Assembly: GCF_003096675.1 (NCBI RefSeq)
Contig: NZ_QEKW01000001.1
Location: forward strand, 310,001-374,000
DNA: 64,000 bases
Direction: 5' to 3'
Source: Actinomycetospora cinnamomea
Lineage (GTDB): Bacteria > Actinomycetota > Actinomycetes > Mycobacteriales > Pseudonocardiaceae
Both the position numbers and the translations under genes were made by a program. Below are positions 37,445-45,872 of the stretch, one piece after another. Position 1 is the first letter of the stretch. Each line of letters starts with the position of its first letter. The notes beneath the pieces were generated by a model. That model searched no databases, was not told the DNA's origin, and saw only the letters and a list, made by a program, of their open reading frames with translations.

Positions 37445-38626
37445 TCACGGGCGCGCGGTGGCGGCGAGCTGCCCGCAGGCCGCGGCGATCTCGCGGCCGC
37501 GGGTGTCGCGGACCGTGCACGCCACCCCGCCGTCGCGGACCCGCCGCACGAACTCGGCCTGCACGGGCGCCGGGCTCGCGTCCCACCGGCTGCCCGGCGT
37601 CGGGTTCAGCGGGATGAGGTTGACGTGCACCAGCCGCCCGAGGTGCTTGTGCGCGAGCTTCGCGAGCAGGTCCGCCCGCCACGGCTGGTCGTTGACGTCG
37701 CGGATCAGCGCGTACTCGATGGACACGCGGCGCCCGGTGACGTCGGCGTAGTGCCGGGCGGCGGCGAACACCTCGGCGACCGGCCAGCGGGTGTTGACCG
37801 GGACGAGGGTGTCGCGCAGCTCGTCGTCGGGGGTGTGCAGCGACACCGCGAGCGTGACCTGCAGCCCCTCGTCGGCGAGGCGGTGGATCGCCGGCACGAG
37901 GCCCACCGTCGAGACCGTCACCGAGCGCTGCGAGAGCCCGAGCCCGGCGGGCGGCGCATCGCAGAGCCGGTGCACCGCGTCGACGACACGCCGGTAGTTC
38001 GCCAGCGGCTCACCCATGCCCATGAACACGACGTTCGACAGGCGGTGCAGGTCCGGCCCCAGCCCACCGTCGCGCACGGCGGCCGCGGCGGAGCGGACCT
38101 GCTCGACGATCTCGGCGGTCGACAGGTTGCGCTCCAGGCCGTTCTGGCCGGTCGCGCAGAACGGGCACGCCATGCCGCACCCGGCCTGGCTGGAGATGCA
38201 CACGGTGGCGCGGTCCGGGTAGCCCATCAGCACGCTCTCGACGAGCGCCCCGTCTCCCGCCCGCCACAGCGTCTTGCGGGTGGCACCGCCGTCGCACTCG
38301 ACCACCGATGCCGGGGTGAGCAGCTCGGGCAGCAGCGCGGGCGCGATCGCCTCGCGGGCCGCCGCAGGCAGGTCGGTCATCGCCTCCGGGTCGCTCTCGA
38401 GCCGGGCGAAGTAGTGCCGCGAGAGCTGGTCGGCGCGGAACGCGGGCAGGCCGAGCTCGGCGACCGCGGCGCGACGGGCGTCGGGGTCGAGGTCGGCGAG
38501 GTGGCGCGCCGGGCGGGAGCGCCGGCTGCCCGCCGGCGAGAGGGAGAGCACGGGGCCGGGCGCGGCTGCCTCGGTGGCGGGCTCGGTGGCGGGCTCGGTG
38601 GCCGGTGCGGTGGCGGGCTCGGTCAT
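37445..38626 (-). CDS. rlmN: 23S rRNA (adenine2503-C2)-methyltransferase / tRNA methylase
   Basis: Radical-SAM methylation of A2503 in 23S rRNA and A37 of some tRNAs. 393 residues with the cluster cysteines C150-xxx-C154-xx-C157 in [16 protein letters not shown], the GMGEPLANY motif and the C-terminal cysteine of the double-displacement mechanism in [11 protein letters not shown]. The first ~25 residues are a low-complexity (ATEP)n tail from a 12-base repeat (about 38580-38620); an internal start is possible, but the ATG at 38626 overlaps the previous stop as ATGA. M. tuberculosis has it just before cdsA (Rv2880c); here a 6-kb operon intervenes. Confidence 0.96.
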   Translation of the reverse strand: MTEPATAPATEPATEPATEAAAPGPVLSLSPAGSRRSRPARHLADLDPDARRAAVAELGLPAFRADQLSRHYFARLESDPEAMTDLPAAAREAIAPALLPELLTPASVVECDGGATRKTLWRAGDGALVESVLMGYPDRATVCISSQAGCGMACPFCATGQNGLERNLSTAEIVEQVRSAAAAVRDGGLGPDLHRLSNVVFMGMGEPLANYRRVVDAVHRLCDAPPAGLGLSQRSVTVSTVGLVPAIHRLADEGLQVTLAVSLHTPDDELRDTLVPVNTRWPVAEVFAAARHYADVTGRRVSIEYALIRDVNDQPWRADLLAKLAHKHLGRLVHVNLIPLNPTPGSRWDASPAPVQAEFVRRVRDGGVACTVRDTRGREIAAACGQLAATARP

Positions 38627-39291
38627 CGCGTCCGGTCCCGCAGCATCTCCACGAGGCCGACGCGGTCGGCCGCGGACACCAGCACGAGCAGGCCGGCGAG
38701 GATCCCGAGCAGGCCCTGGGTGACGAAGCCGCCGGCGAGCATGGTGGACAGCAGCGCCGACAGCAGGCCCAGGCCGACGAACGCGAACCCGAGCCAGCGG
38801 GTCGGGCGCTGACCGGTCGCGCGGCTGAGCAGCGCGAACGCGGCCCCGGTGAGAACGAGCGCGAGCCCGGGCAGGAACGCCGAGCCGCTGAGCAGGCCGA
38901 GCGCGATCGAGGCGAGGACCACCAGCCCGATCACCCCGCCGGCGAGGCGCAGCACCTCGGTCGAACGGGTGGTGTCGAACGGGCGCGGCCCGCGGCGGCG
39001 GTTCTCCACGCCGATGCCGATGGCGACGGCGATGCCGACCGCGAGCAGCAGGGTGCCCGCGCCGTCGGCGCCGAGGCCGAGGGTGCCCACGGCGAGCCAG
39101 ACGAGCCCGACCCCGAGCTCCACGAGCACGGGGTCGACGCGCACGGCCCGGCCGGGACGGCCGCGGCGGGGCGGCGGCCCGCCGTGACCGCCGTGACCGC
39201 CGGAGCCACCCGGGCCGCCGGGGCCGCCGAAACCGCGCCCGGGAGGCCCGGACGGCGGGCGGGGAGGGGGGTACGCCGACACGACCTCCAC
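38623..39291 (-). CDS. Six-helix membrane protein with Gly/Pro-rich N-terminus, function unknown
   Basis: 222 residues. The first ~48 residues are [13 protein letters not shown] then GGPGG/GGHGG repeats, followed by six hydrophobic helices (starting [19 protein letters not shown]) with a short charged loop [21 protein letters not shown] between the second and third. No family recognised. The His in the GGH repeats is unlikely to be structured. Its stop overlaps the rlmN start as ATGA, giving coupling. It lies 46 bases downstream of etfA on the same strand and may belong to that long transcript. Confidence 0.75.
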   Translation of the reverse strand: MEVVSAYPPPRPPSGPPGRGFGGPGGPGGSGGHGGHGGPPPRRGRPGRAVRVDPVLVELGVGLVWLAVGTLGLGADGAGTLLLAVGIAVAIGIGVENRRRGPRPFDTTRSTEVLRLAGGVIGLVVLASIALGLLSGSAFLPGLALVLTGAAFALLSRATGQRPTRWLGFAFVGLGLLSALLSTMLAGGFVTQGLLGILAGLLVLVSAADRVGLVEMLRDRTR

Positions 39292-39337
39292 GGTAACCCT
39301 CCGTCCGGGTCGTCCCGGAGCGCGGCCCGGCAGGTGC

Positions 39338-40318
39338 TCACCGCCCGGAACGTCGCCGGAGCTCCTCCACCACGGCGGGCAGCACCTCGTGCACGTCGCC
39401 GATCACCGCCCACGTGGCGCGGGTGACCATCGGCGCCTCCGGGTCGGTGTTGATCGCCAGGATCGCCCGCGCGTTCATGCAGCCCACCCAGTGCTGGGTG
39501 GCCCCGCTGATGCCGCACGCCACGTAGAGGTCCGGGCTGATCCGGGTGCCCGTCAGCCCGACCTGGTCGCTGTGCGGGCGCCACCCGTTGTTCGTGGCGA
39601 CCCGCGAGCACCCCACCGCGCCACCGATGAGGCCGGCCAGCTCCTCGAGCACCGCGTAGCCCTCGGCGCTGCCCACGCCCCGTCCGCCCGCGACCACCAC
39701 CGGGGCGGTCGCCAGCGTCATGCCGGCCGCGCGCGGTTGCCGGTCCACCAGGCGCGCCCGGGGGACCGCGGCGTCCAGCTCCGGCACGACGACGTGCACC
39801 GTCACCTCGTCGGCCGCCGCCGTCTCGCTGGGCGACGGCGCCCCGGGGCGCAGCGTGGCGAAGCGGATCGGCGCGTCGAGCACCGCGTCCTCCAGGAGAA
39901 TGCCGCCCGACCGTTCCCGGGTGACCTCCCACTCGTCGTCCCCGGAGCCCGGGCGGATCGCCGTGCACGCGGTGGCCAGCGGCACCCCGACCCGTGCGGC
40001 GGCCCAGGCCATCGCCTCGGTGCTGCGGTCGCTGTCGGCCGCGAGCACGGCCGTGGGCCGCAGGTCGGCCACGAGCCCGGCGAGGGCCTCGCCCGTGCAC
40101 GCCGGCCCCCCGTCTGCGAGCAGCTCGTGCTGCAGCAGGTGCACCTGCGCGACGCCCTGCTTGGCGAGGTCCTCCGGGAGGTCCCCTGTCTCGCCCACCG
40201 CGACGGCGGCGACCGGGACGCCCAGCTCCTCGGCGAGGTCCCGCGCCGCGGCGAGGACCTCGGCCGACTCGGCGGTCAGCCGTCCCTCGCCGTCCCTCTC
40301 GACCACGGTCAGCACCAT
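39338..40318 (-). CDS. etfA: Electron transfer flavoprotein alpha subunit
   Basis: 326 residues. The N-terminal half is an ETF alpha/beta fold (VLTVVERDGEGRLTAESAEVLAAAR), and the C-terminal FAD domain shows VVVAGGRGVGS, SRVATNNGW, QVGLTGTRISPDLYVACGISGATQHWVGC and ILAINTDPEAPM, each a strict EtfA motif. It pairs with EtfB to carry electrons from flavin dehydrogenases to the membrane quinone pool. The ATG at 40318 overlaps the etfB stop as ATGA. As last gene of the one-carbon operon it is the dedicated acceptor for the flavin dehydrogenase encoded just upstream. Confidence 0.95.
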   Translation of the reverse strand: MVLTVVERDGEGRLTAESAEVLAAARDLAEELGVPVAAVAVGETGDLPEDLAKQGVAQVHLLQHELLADGGPACTGEALAGLVADLRPTAVLAADSDRSTEAMAWAAARVGVPLATACTAIRPGSGDDEWEVTRERSGGILLEDAVLDAPIRFATLRPGAPSPSETAAADEVTVHVVVPELDAAVPRARLVDRQPRAAGMTLATAPVVVAGGRGVGSAEGYAVLEELAGLIGGAVGCSRVATNNGWRPHSDQVGLTGTRISPDLYVACGISGATQHWVGCMNARAILAINTDPEAPMVTRATWAVIGDVHEVLPAVVEELRRRSGR

Positions 40319-41085
40319 CACCGCACCACCCCCAGCTCGGCGAGGACGTCGGCCACGGCGGGCGCCGCCGCCGCGCCGCGCCCGAGCACGATCGTCTCCG
40401 CGTGCGCCTCGGACCGGTGGCGCAGCCGCAGGGTGCGCAGCCCCCCGACCGGCTGCGGAGCCTCGACGACCCGCACCACCGCCTTCTTCGCCCGCAGCCG
40501 CCCGCGGATCGTCGGGTAGCGCGGGAGGTTGAGGCCCTCGAGCACCGCGGCGACCGCGGGCAGCGGCGCCTCGTGGACCTCTGCGCCCTCCGGGGCCTCG
40601 CGGCGCAGCCGGACGCGGTCGGCGTCGACCTCGATCCCCTTCACCCCGCCGACCACGGGCCGGCGCAGCGCGCACGCCACCCGGAACCCGACCTGCGCGT
40701 GTCCCGCGTCGGCGGAGGCCTCGCCGAAGAGCACGAGGTCGTAGGGCGGGAGCTCCCGCAGCGCCGACGTGATCGCCGCCGCGGTGGCCTCCGGGTCGGG
40801 GTCGGCGACCGGAGCGTGCACCCGCACGGCGTGGTCGGCGCCCATCGACAGCGCGTAGCGCAGCTGCTCGTCGGCCTCGGGCGGGCCGACGGTGAGCACG
40901 CCCGCGGTCCCGCCCGCCCGTTCGACGAGGCGCACCGCCTCCTCGACGGCGCACTCCTCGTGCGGGCCGATCGTGAAGCCGAGGTGACGGGTGTCGATCG
41001 CCCTCGCATCGGCGGTCAGCAGGATCTCCGCGCCCACCGCGGGGACGCGTTTGACGCACACCAGGACGTCCAGCGGTCTCACCAT
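40318..41085 (-). CDS. etfB: Electron transfer flavoprotein beta subunit
   Basis: 255 residues with the EtfB pattern: LDVLVCVKRVPAVGAEI at the start, IGPHEECAVEEAVRLVE, VLTVGPPEADEQLRYALSMGADHAVRV, and AEVHEAPLPAVAAVLEGLNLPRYPTI. It supplies the AMP-binding subunit of the heterodimer. The gene lies six bases after the flavin dehydrogenase stop and overlaps etfA. A separate housekeeping ETF probably exists elsewhere, as is common; this copy is dedicated by position. Confidence 0.94.
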   Translation of the reverse strand: MVRPLDVLVCVKRVPAVGAEILLTADARAIDTRHLGFTIGPHEECAVEEAVRLVERAGGTAGVLTVGPPEADEQLRYALSMGADHAVRVHAPVADPDPEATAAAITSALRELPPYDLVLFGEASADAGHAQVGFRVACALRRPVVGGVKGIEVDADRVRLRREAPEGAEVHEAPLPAVAAVLEGLNLPRYPTIRGRLRAKKAVVRVVEAPQPVGGLRTLRLRHRSEAHAETIVLGRGAAAAPAVADVLAELGVVR

Positions 41086-41091
41086 GCCGGC

Positions 41092-43587
41092 TCACCCGCG
41101 CATCCGCGTGTCGTCGGGGTCGAACAGCGGCGTGCGCCCGGCCCGGGCGACCGTGACCGGGTACCGCTCCCCCAGGTACTCGACGAGCAGGCCCGCTCCC
41201 TCGGCGGCGTGCCACGGCGGGAGGTACGCCATCATGAGGTGCGTACCGAGCGAGGGCGCCCCGCCCGCGCTGGTCACATACGACGGCCGCCCGCGGCGGT
41301 CGGTGATGCGCCGCCCGTCCGGGGTGAGCACGGGCTCGCCGCCCTGCGGGCGTCGCCGCGTTCCGGGATCGAGCGTCAGCGTGCACAGCGTCGCCTCGGG
41401 CTCGCCCTCGCGCGCCTTGGTGTACGCGGCCTTGCCGACGAAGTCCTGCGCCTTGAGACCGGGCAGCGCGAGCCCGGCCTCGACGGGCCCGTGCTCGGCG
41501 TCCAGCTCGTGGCCCATGAGCCGGTAGCCCTTCTCCATCCGCGCCGTGGTGCCGTAGACACCGATGCCCGCGGGCACCAGGCCGTGCGGTCGGCCGGCCT
41601 CGGCGAGCGCGTCCCAGAGCGCCAGCCCGGACTCCGTCGCCGCGTGCAGCTCCCACCCGAGCTCGCCGACGTAGGACAGGCGCAGCGCGAGGACCGGCAC
41701 CGAGCCGACGGTCAGCCACCGCGCGGTGGCGAACGGGAACGCCGCGTCGCCCAGGTCGTCCTCGGTGACCGCCGCCAGCACGTCCCGCGCCCGCGGGCCC
41801 CACAGCCCGAGGGTGCACACCGCCGAGGTGACGTCGTGCAGCGCCACCGACGCGTCGCCGGGCAGGTGGCGGCGGAACCACGCCAGGTCGCGCGCGCCGT
41901 CCGACCCGCCGGTGATCACGCGGAAGTGCTCGTCGTCGAGACGGACCACGGTCAGGTCGCTGCGGAACCCGCCGTCGGGGCCGAGAACGGGGGTGTAGAT
42001 CACCCGCCCGACCGGCCGGTCCATCTGCGCGACCGTCAGGTGCTGGAGGTACGGGAGCGCGCCCGGGCCGCGGACGTCGAACTGCGAGAACGCGCTGAGG
42101 TCGATCATCGCGACGCCGCGGCGCATCGCGAGGTGCTCCGCGTCGATGATCGGCGACCACCAGCGCGCGTCCCACTCGTGCGGGCGGTCGGAGACCCCGA
42201 GCTCGTCGACGAGGTGCGCGTTCGACCGGTACCACTGCGGGCGTTCCCAGCCCGCGACCTCGAAGAACTCCGCGCCCAGCGCCTCCTCGCGCGGGTGGAA
42301 GGGCGAGCGCCGGACGCCGCGGTCGGAGGTCCACTGCTCGCGCGGGTGCGTGATGCCGTAGGTCTTGTTGAAGCCCTCGGCGGCGCGGGCGCGCACGTGC
42401 GCGCGGGTGCGCTCGTGCGGGGCGAACCGGGCGACGTCCGCTGCGTGCGGGTCGATCTCGGGGGCGCCGTCGGTCATCCACTCGGCGATCAGCCGGCCGA
42501 CGCCCGGTCCCTCCTTGATCCACACGGCGGCGGCGGACCACAGGCCGCGCACCTCGGGGAGCTCGCCGAGCAGCGGGTGGCCGTCGGGCGTGAGGGAGAG
42601 CAGCCCGTTGATGGCGTGCCGGATGCCCGCGTCCGGTCGGTCGAGGACCTCGCCGAAGAGCTCGAGCGCCGCCTCCATCTGGGGGTCGAAGTCCTCGGCC
42701 GTGAACGGCAGCTGGGTCGGCGAGAGGGCCGCGGCCTGGAGCGACGGGATGTCGTCGGGGTCGACCAGGATGGGGCGGTGGGCGTAGGAGCCGATCTCGA
42801 GGTCGGGCCCGCTCTGCCGCTCGTACATCAACGGGTCCATGTCGCGGATGATCGGGAAGGCGATCTCCCGTCCGGTGGCCGCGAGCTCCGCGATCGGCCC
42901 GACGTCGATCATCTGGTGCACCGCGGGGGTGAGCGGGATCGTCGCCCCGGCCAGCGCCGCGATGCGCGGGCTCCACACGCCGCACGCGACCACGACGTAC
43001 GCGGTGTCGACGTCGCCGCGGTCGGTGCGCACCCGCCGTACGCGGCCTCCGGACGTGTCGATGCCGAGGACCTCGGTCTGCGCCGAGACGGTCAGGGCGC
43101 CCGCCGCGGTGGCCCGCTCACGCATCAGCTCGCCCGCGCGCAGCGGGTCGACGACGGCCACCGACGGCGTCCAGAAGCCCGCGAGGACGACCGTCGGGTC
43201 GAGGAACGGGACCTTCTCCGACACCTCGGCCGGGCTGATCAGCTCGGCGTCGATGCCCCACGCGCGCGCCGAGGACATCCGTCGGTGCAGCTCCTGGACG
43301 CGCTCGGGGGTACGGGCCACCTCGATGCCCCCGCAGGTGGTCAGGGTCCCGAGCTCGGCGTACTGGCGCGTCGAGTCGCCGGTCAGCAGCGTGATCTCGC
43401 GCGAGTGGTCGACGGGGAAGACGAAGTTCGACGCGTGGCCGGTGGAGCCGCCCGGGTCGGGCAACGGCCCCTTGTCCACCAGCAGGATCTCGCGCCACCC
43501 CAGCTGCGCGAGGTGGTGCACGACGGCGTTGCCGACGATCCCGGCCCCGATCACGACGACCTGGGCCCGGTCAGGGAGTGGGCTCAC
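41092..43587 (-). CDS. Dimethylglycine/sarcosine dehydrogenase-like flavoprotein with GcvT domain
   Basis: 831 residues. An N-terminal DAO-type FAD domain (VVVIGAGIVGNAVVHHLA; residues 9-27) carries GGSTGHASNF with His51 in the place of the covalently flavinylated His of dimethylglycine dehydrogenase. A central FAO-type segment and a C-terminal aminomethyltransferase (GcvT) domain follow (YTPVLGPDGGFRSDLTVVRL with the folate-contacting Asp, then VRLSYVGELGWELHAA-type strand). Such enzymes oxidise an N-methyl group and hand the methylene to THF, passing electrons to ETF. etfB-etfA follow at once. The substrate (sarcosine, dimethylglycine or another methylamine) cannot be fixed. GGAGGAG precedes the GTG at 43587. 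Confidence 0.9.
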   Translation of the reverse strand: MSPLPDRAQVVVIGAGIVGNAVVHHLAQLGWREILLVDKGPLPDPGGSTGHASNFVFPVDHSREITLLTGDSTRQYAELGTLTTCGGIEVARTPERVQELHRRMSSARAWGIDAELISPAEVSEKVPFLDPTVVLAGFWTPSVAVVDPLRAGELMRERATAAGALTVSAQTEVLGIDTSGGRVRRVRTDRGDVDTAYVVVACGVWSPRIAALAGATIPLTPAVHQMIDVGPIAELAATGREIAFPIIRDMDPLMYERQSGPDLEIGSYAHRPILVDPDDIPSLQAAALSPTQLPFTAEDFDPQMEAALELFGEVLDRPDAGIRHAINGLLSLTPDGHPLLGELPEVRGLWSAAAVWIKEGPGVGRLIAEWMTDGAPEIDPHAADVARFAPHERTRAHVRARAAEGFNKTYGITHPREQWTSDRGVRRSPFHPREEALGAEFFEVAGWERPQWYRSNAHLVDELGVSDRPHEWDARWWSPIIDAEHLAMRRGVAMIDLSAFSQFDVRGPGALPYLQHLTVAQMDRPVGRVIYTPVLGPDGGFRSDLTVVRLDDEHFRVITGGSDGARDLAWFRRHLPGDASVALHDVTSAVCTLGLWGPRARDVLAAVTEDDLGDAAFPFATARWLTVGSVPVLALRLSYVGELGWELHAATESGLALWDALAEAGRPHGLVPAGIGVYGTTARMEKGYRLMGHELDAEHGPVEAGLALPGLKAQDFVGKAAYTKAREGEPEATLCTLTLDPGTRRRPQGGEPVLTPDGRRITDRRGRPSYVTSAGGAPSLGTHLMMAYLPPWHAAEGAGLLVEYLGERYPVTVARAGRTPLFDPDDTRMRG

Positions 43588-43608
43588 GGCTCCTCCTCTC
43601 GGAGGTGC

Positions 43609-44466
43609 TCAGGCGGCCGCGCGGCGGGCCTGGGACAGCCACCGCACGGTCGGCTCGATCTGGTTGAACGTGTAGAGGTGCAGCTGCTCGAGGTCGCCGT
43701 CGCCCGCGGCGACGTGCCCGGCGAGCGCGCCGACGAGGGCGTCGGGGCGATGGCGGCCGGGTCGCAGGAGGGAGCCGGCGACCGCGCGGTGGGAGCGGGC
43801 GAAGCGCGCCGCGTCCGCGACGCCGATCCGCACGCTGATGCGCAGCAGCCGGGCGGTGTCGACGGCGCCGGGCACGCCGGCGACCACCGGCAGCGCGATC
43901 CCGCGCCGGCGGGCCTCGCCGACGAAGGCGGCGACGAGGTCGGCGTCGAAGCACAGCTGTGTCACCGTGTAGTCGGCGTGCGCCTGCTTGGCTGCGAGGT
44001 CCGCCCACAGCACGTCGGACGCGATCCGGTGGTGGCCGTCGGGGTACGACGGGACGCCGACGCGCGGCGGCCGGCCGAGATCCTCGATCGCGCGGAGCAG
44101 CGCGAGCCCGTCGGGAAAGGTCCCGGCGGGCTCGCGGGCGTCGCCGCCCACGACGAAGACGTCGCGGACGCCGGCCGCGGCGAGGCGGTCGAGGTGCTCG
44201 GCCAGCTCGCCGCGGTCGCGCAGGCTGCGCGCGGCGAGGTGGGGCACCGCGTCGAACCCCCGGGCGGCGAGGCCCTCGGCCACGGCCACGGTGCCCGCGA
44301 CGCCCCGCGTCGGCGAGGCGGTCACGGGCACCGTGGCCCCGGCGGGGAGGTCCGGGACGGCGTCGAGCACGCCCCCCACCGGCGCCACCTCGAACCGCGG
44401 CCGCGCGAGCAGCGCGGCGAGGGCCCGGCGGGTGGCGGTCCCGGCAGCAGCGTCCAGGGGCTCCAC
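43609..44466 (-). CDS. Methylenetetrahydrofolate reductase-like protein
   Basis: 285 residues of the MTHFR TIM-barrel family. Visible are VPVTASPTRGVAGTVAVAE, HLAARSLRDRGELAEHLDRL, VRDVFVVGGDAREPAGTFPDGL, VGVPSYPDGH, and KQAHADYTVTQLCFDADLV, the flavin- and folate-binding strands. It interconverts 5,10-methylene- and 5-methyl-THF. Within this operon it would oxidise methyl-THF made by the DmdA/GcvT-like protein. It is diverged from biosynthetic MetF. The GTG at 44466 is chosen for its GAGGGGG Shine-Dalgarno; it lies 14 bases after the upstream stop. Confidence 0.85.
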   Translation of the reverse strand: MEPLDAAAGTATRRALAALLARPRFEVAPVGGVLDAVPDLPAGATVPVTASPTRGVAGTVAVAEGLAARGFDAVPHLAARSLRDRGELAEHLDRLAAAGVRDVFVVGGDAREPAGTFPDGLALLRAIEDLGRPPRVGVPSYPDGHHRIASDVLWADLAAKQAHADYTVTQLCFDADLVAAFVGEARRRGIALPVVAGVPGAVDTARLLRISVRIGVADAARFARSHRAVAGSLLRPGRHRPDALVGALAGHVAAGDGDLEQLHLYTFNQIEPTVRWLSQARRAAA

Positions 44467-44480
44467 GGCACGCCCCCTCG

Positions 44481-45707
44481 TCAGCCCTTGGGCGTCTGCT
44501 TGCGCGGGTCGACGAACGGCTTCTCCACCACGACGGCGTCCCGGACGTCGTCGAGGGTGGCGATCCGCAACGTCGTCCCGAGCGGCGTGGACGGGGTGGT
44601 CACCATCGCCAGCCCGATGTTGCGCTCGAGCCGCGGGGACCAGCAGGCGCTGGTCACCCGGCCGACGACCCGCCCCGCCTCGTCCCGGACCGTGAACGGC
44701 TCGATCATCGAGCCGTCGTTGAACGACCCGAGCGGCGCGCCGCCGATCTCGACCCCGACCATCGACCGCTCGAGGCCCCGCTCCTTGGCCCGGATCAGGG
44801 CCTCCTTGCCGACGAAGTCGGCCTCCTGGGCGAGGTCGACCATCCACGTGTAGTCGTAGCCCACCTCGAGCGGGTTGGTGTCGAGGGTGATGTCGCAGCC
44901 GTAGGCGAGCATCCCGCCCTCGATGCGTCGGATGTGGCACGGGCCGATGGGTCGCATGCCGTACGGCAGGCCCGCCTCCCACACCCGGTCCCACAGCCGG
45001 CCCGCGTCCCGGCTCGCGTGGTGCAGGTAGATCTCGTACCCGATCTCCGCGCTGTAGCCGGTGCGGCTGACCACGACCTCCATCCCGTCGATCACGGCGT
45101 GCCGCAGGTGGTAGTAGGGCATCTCGGCGACGTCGAGGCCGAACAGGTCCGTGATGACCGCCTTGGCCTTCGGCCCCTGGACCTGCACCGGAGCCACGTC
45201 GATCTCGCGGATGCGCACGTCCCACCGGCCGGCGTGGGCCAGGGCGAGCGCCCACAGCCCGACGTCGGAGTCGGCCAGGGAGAGCCAGAAGCGGTCCTCC
45301 TCGACGCGGAGCAGCACCGGGTCGTTGATGATCCCGCCGTCGGGCGCGGTGAGGAACACGTACTTGCACTGCCCGACCGCGCACTTGGTGAGGTCGCGCG
45401 GCACGAGCATGTTCGTGAACGCGAAGGCGTCCGGGCCGGTGATCTCGACCTGCCGCTCGACGCCGACGTCCCACAGGGTGACGTCCTCGAGCAACGCCCA
45501 GTACTCGGCGACGGGGTCGCCGTAGTGCCGCGGGTGATACGTGTGGTTGTAGACGCTGTACATGGCCACGCCGTGCGCCCGGGACTTCCAGAAGTACGGG
45601 GACTTCTTCAGGCGGGGGTAGAGCAGGACCGCCGGCGAGGGCACCGGCGCCGACGTGGGCACCGGCGCCGGCGCGGGGGCCGGCGGGCTGTGGAGGACGT
45701 CCGTCAT
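44481..45707 (-). CDS. DmdA/GcvT-like tetrahydrofolate-dependent methyltransferase (demethylase)
   Basis: 408 residues. After a Pro/Ala-rich N-terminal ~30 residues the GcvT fold begins RLKKSPYFWKSRAHGVAMYSVYNH, the opening typical of DMSP demethylase DmdA and related aminomethyltransferases. ERQVEITGPDAFAFTNMLVPRDL, DGGIINDPVLLR (folate-contacting Asp), QVQGPKAKAVI and RTGYSAEIGYEIYL follow, then IRRIEGGMLAYGCDITLDTNP. It should transfer a methyl or methylene group from a donor to THF. The close relatives include DmdA (S-methyl), LigM-type aryl demethylases (O-methyl) and GcvT (N-linked). ATG at 45707 has GAGGTGG upstream; it is the first gene of the operon, preceded by twin palindromes. Confidence 0.85.
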   Translation of the reverse strand: MTDVLHSPPAPAPAPVPTSAPVPSPAVLLYPRLKKSPYFWKSRAHGVAMYSVYNHTYHPRHYGDPVAEYWALLEDVTLWDVGVERQVEITGPDAFAFTNMLVPRDLTKCAVGQCKYVFLTAPDGGIINDPVLLRVEEDRFWLSLADSDVGLWALALAHAGRWDVRIREIDVAPVQVQGPKAKAVITDLFGLDVAEMPYYHLRHAVIDGMEVVVSRTGYSAEIGYEIYLHHASRDAGRLWDRVWEAGLPYGMRPIGPCHIRRIEGGMLAYGCDITLDTNPLEVGYDYTWMVDLAQEADFVGKEALIRAKERGLERSMVGVEIGGAPLGSFNDGSMIEPFTVRDEAGRVVGRVTSACWSPRLERNIGLAMVTTPSTPLGTTLRIATLDDVRDAVVVEKPFVDPRKQTPKG

Positions 45708-45763
45708 CGCCACCTCATCTCGACTGCGTCCGCCGGCACCAGCGCTGAACCGCGTGGACGGGT

Positions 45764-45780
45764 GTTGCTTCATAGGCAAC
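45764..45780. promoter_or_regulatory. Operator A of the one-carbon operon
   Basis: GTTGCTTCATAGGCAAC, a 17-bp inverted repeat with perfect 5-bp ends GTTGC/GCAAC. It lies 57 bases before the ATG of the first operon gene. Confidence 0.7.
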
Positions 45781-45782
45781 GG

Positions 45783-45799
45783 GTTGTCGTTGACGCAAC
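45783..45799. promoter_or_regulatory. Operator B of the one-carbon operon
   Basis: GTTGTCGTTGACGCAAC, a second 17-bp site with the same GTTG/CAAC ends, two bases from operator A (centres 19 bp apart). Side-by-side spacing on about the same helix face suggests two dimers of one regulator. No regulator gene is adjacent. Confidence 0.7.
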
Positions 45800-45857
45800 G
45801 AGTCTGCGACGGTGACCGAGATCACGTCAAGGGAGGTGGGAAGCGCTCGCCGGTGGG

Positions 45858-45872
45858 CCGATCCCGGATCGG
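45858..45872 (-). terminator. Short hairpin after the methyltransferase gene
   Basis: CCGATCC-C-GGATCGG, seven-base perfect arms, directly after the stop of the methyltransferase gene on the minus strand. It may separate that gene from the one-carbon operon downstream. The loop is very small, so it may instead be a protein site. Confidence 0.4.

Noticed and set aside
39994-44853. 1619-codon plus-strand open frame across the one-carbon operon
   Set aside because: Runs antisense over four well-supported genes, including their stop-start junctions; composition typical of a GC-driven shadow frame.
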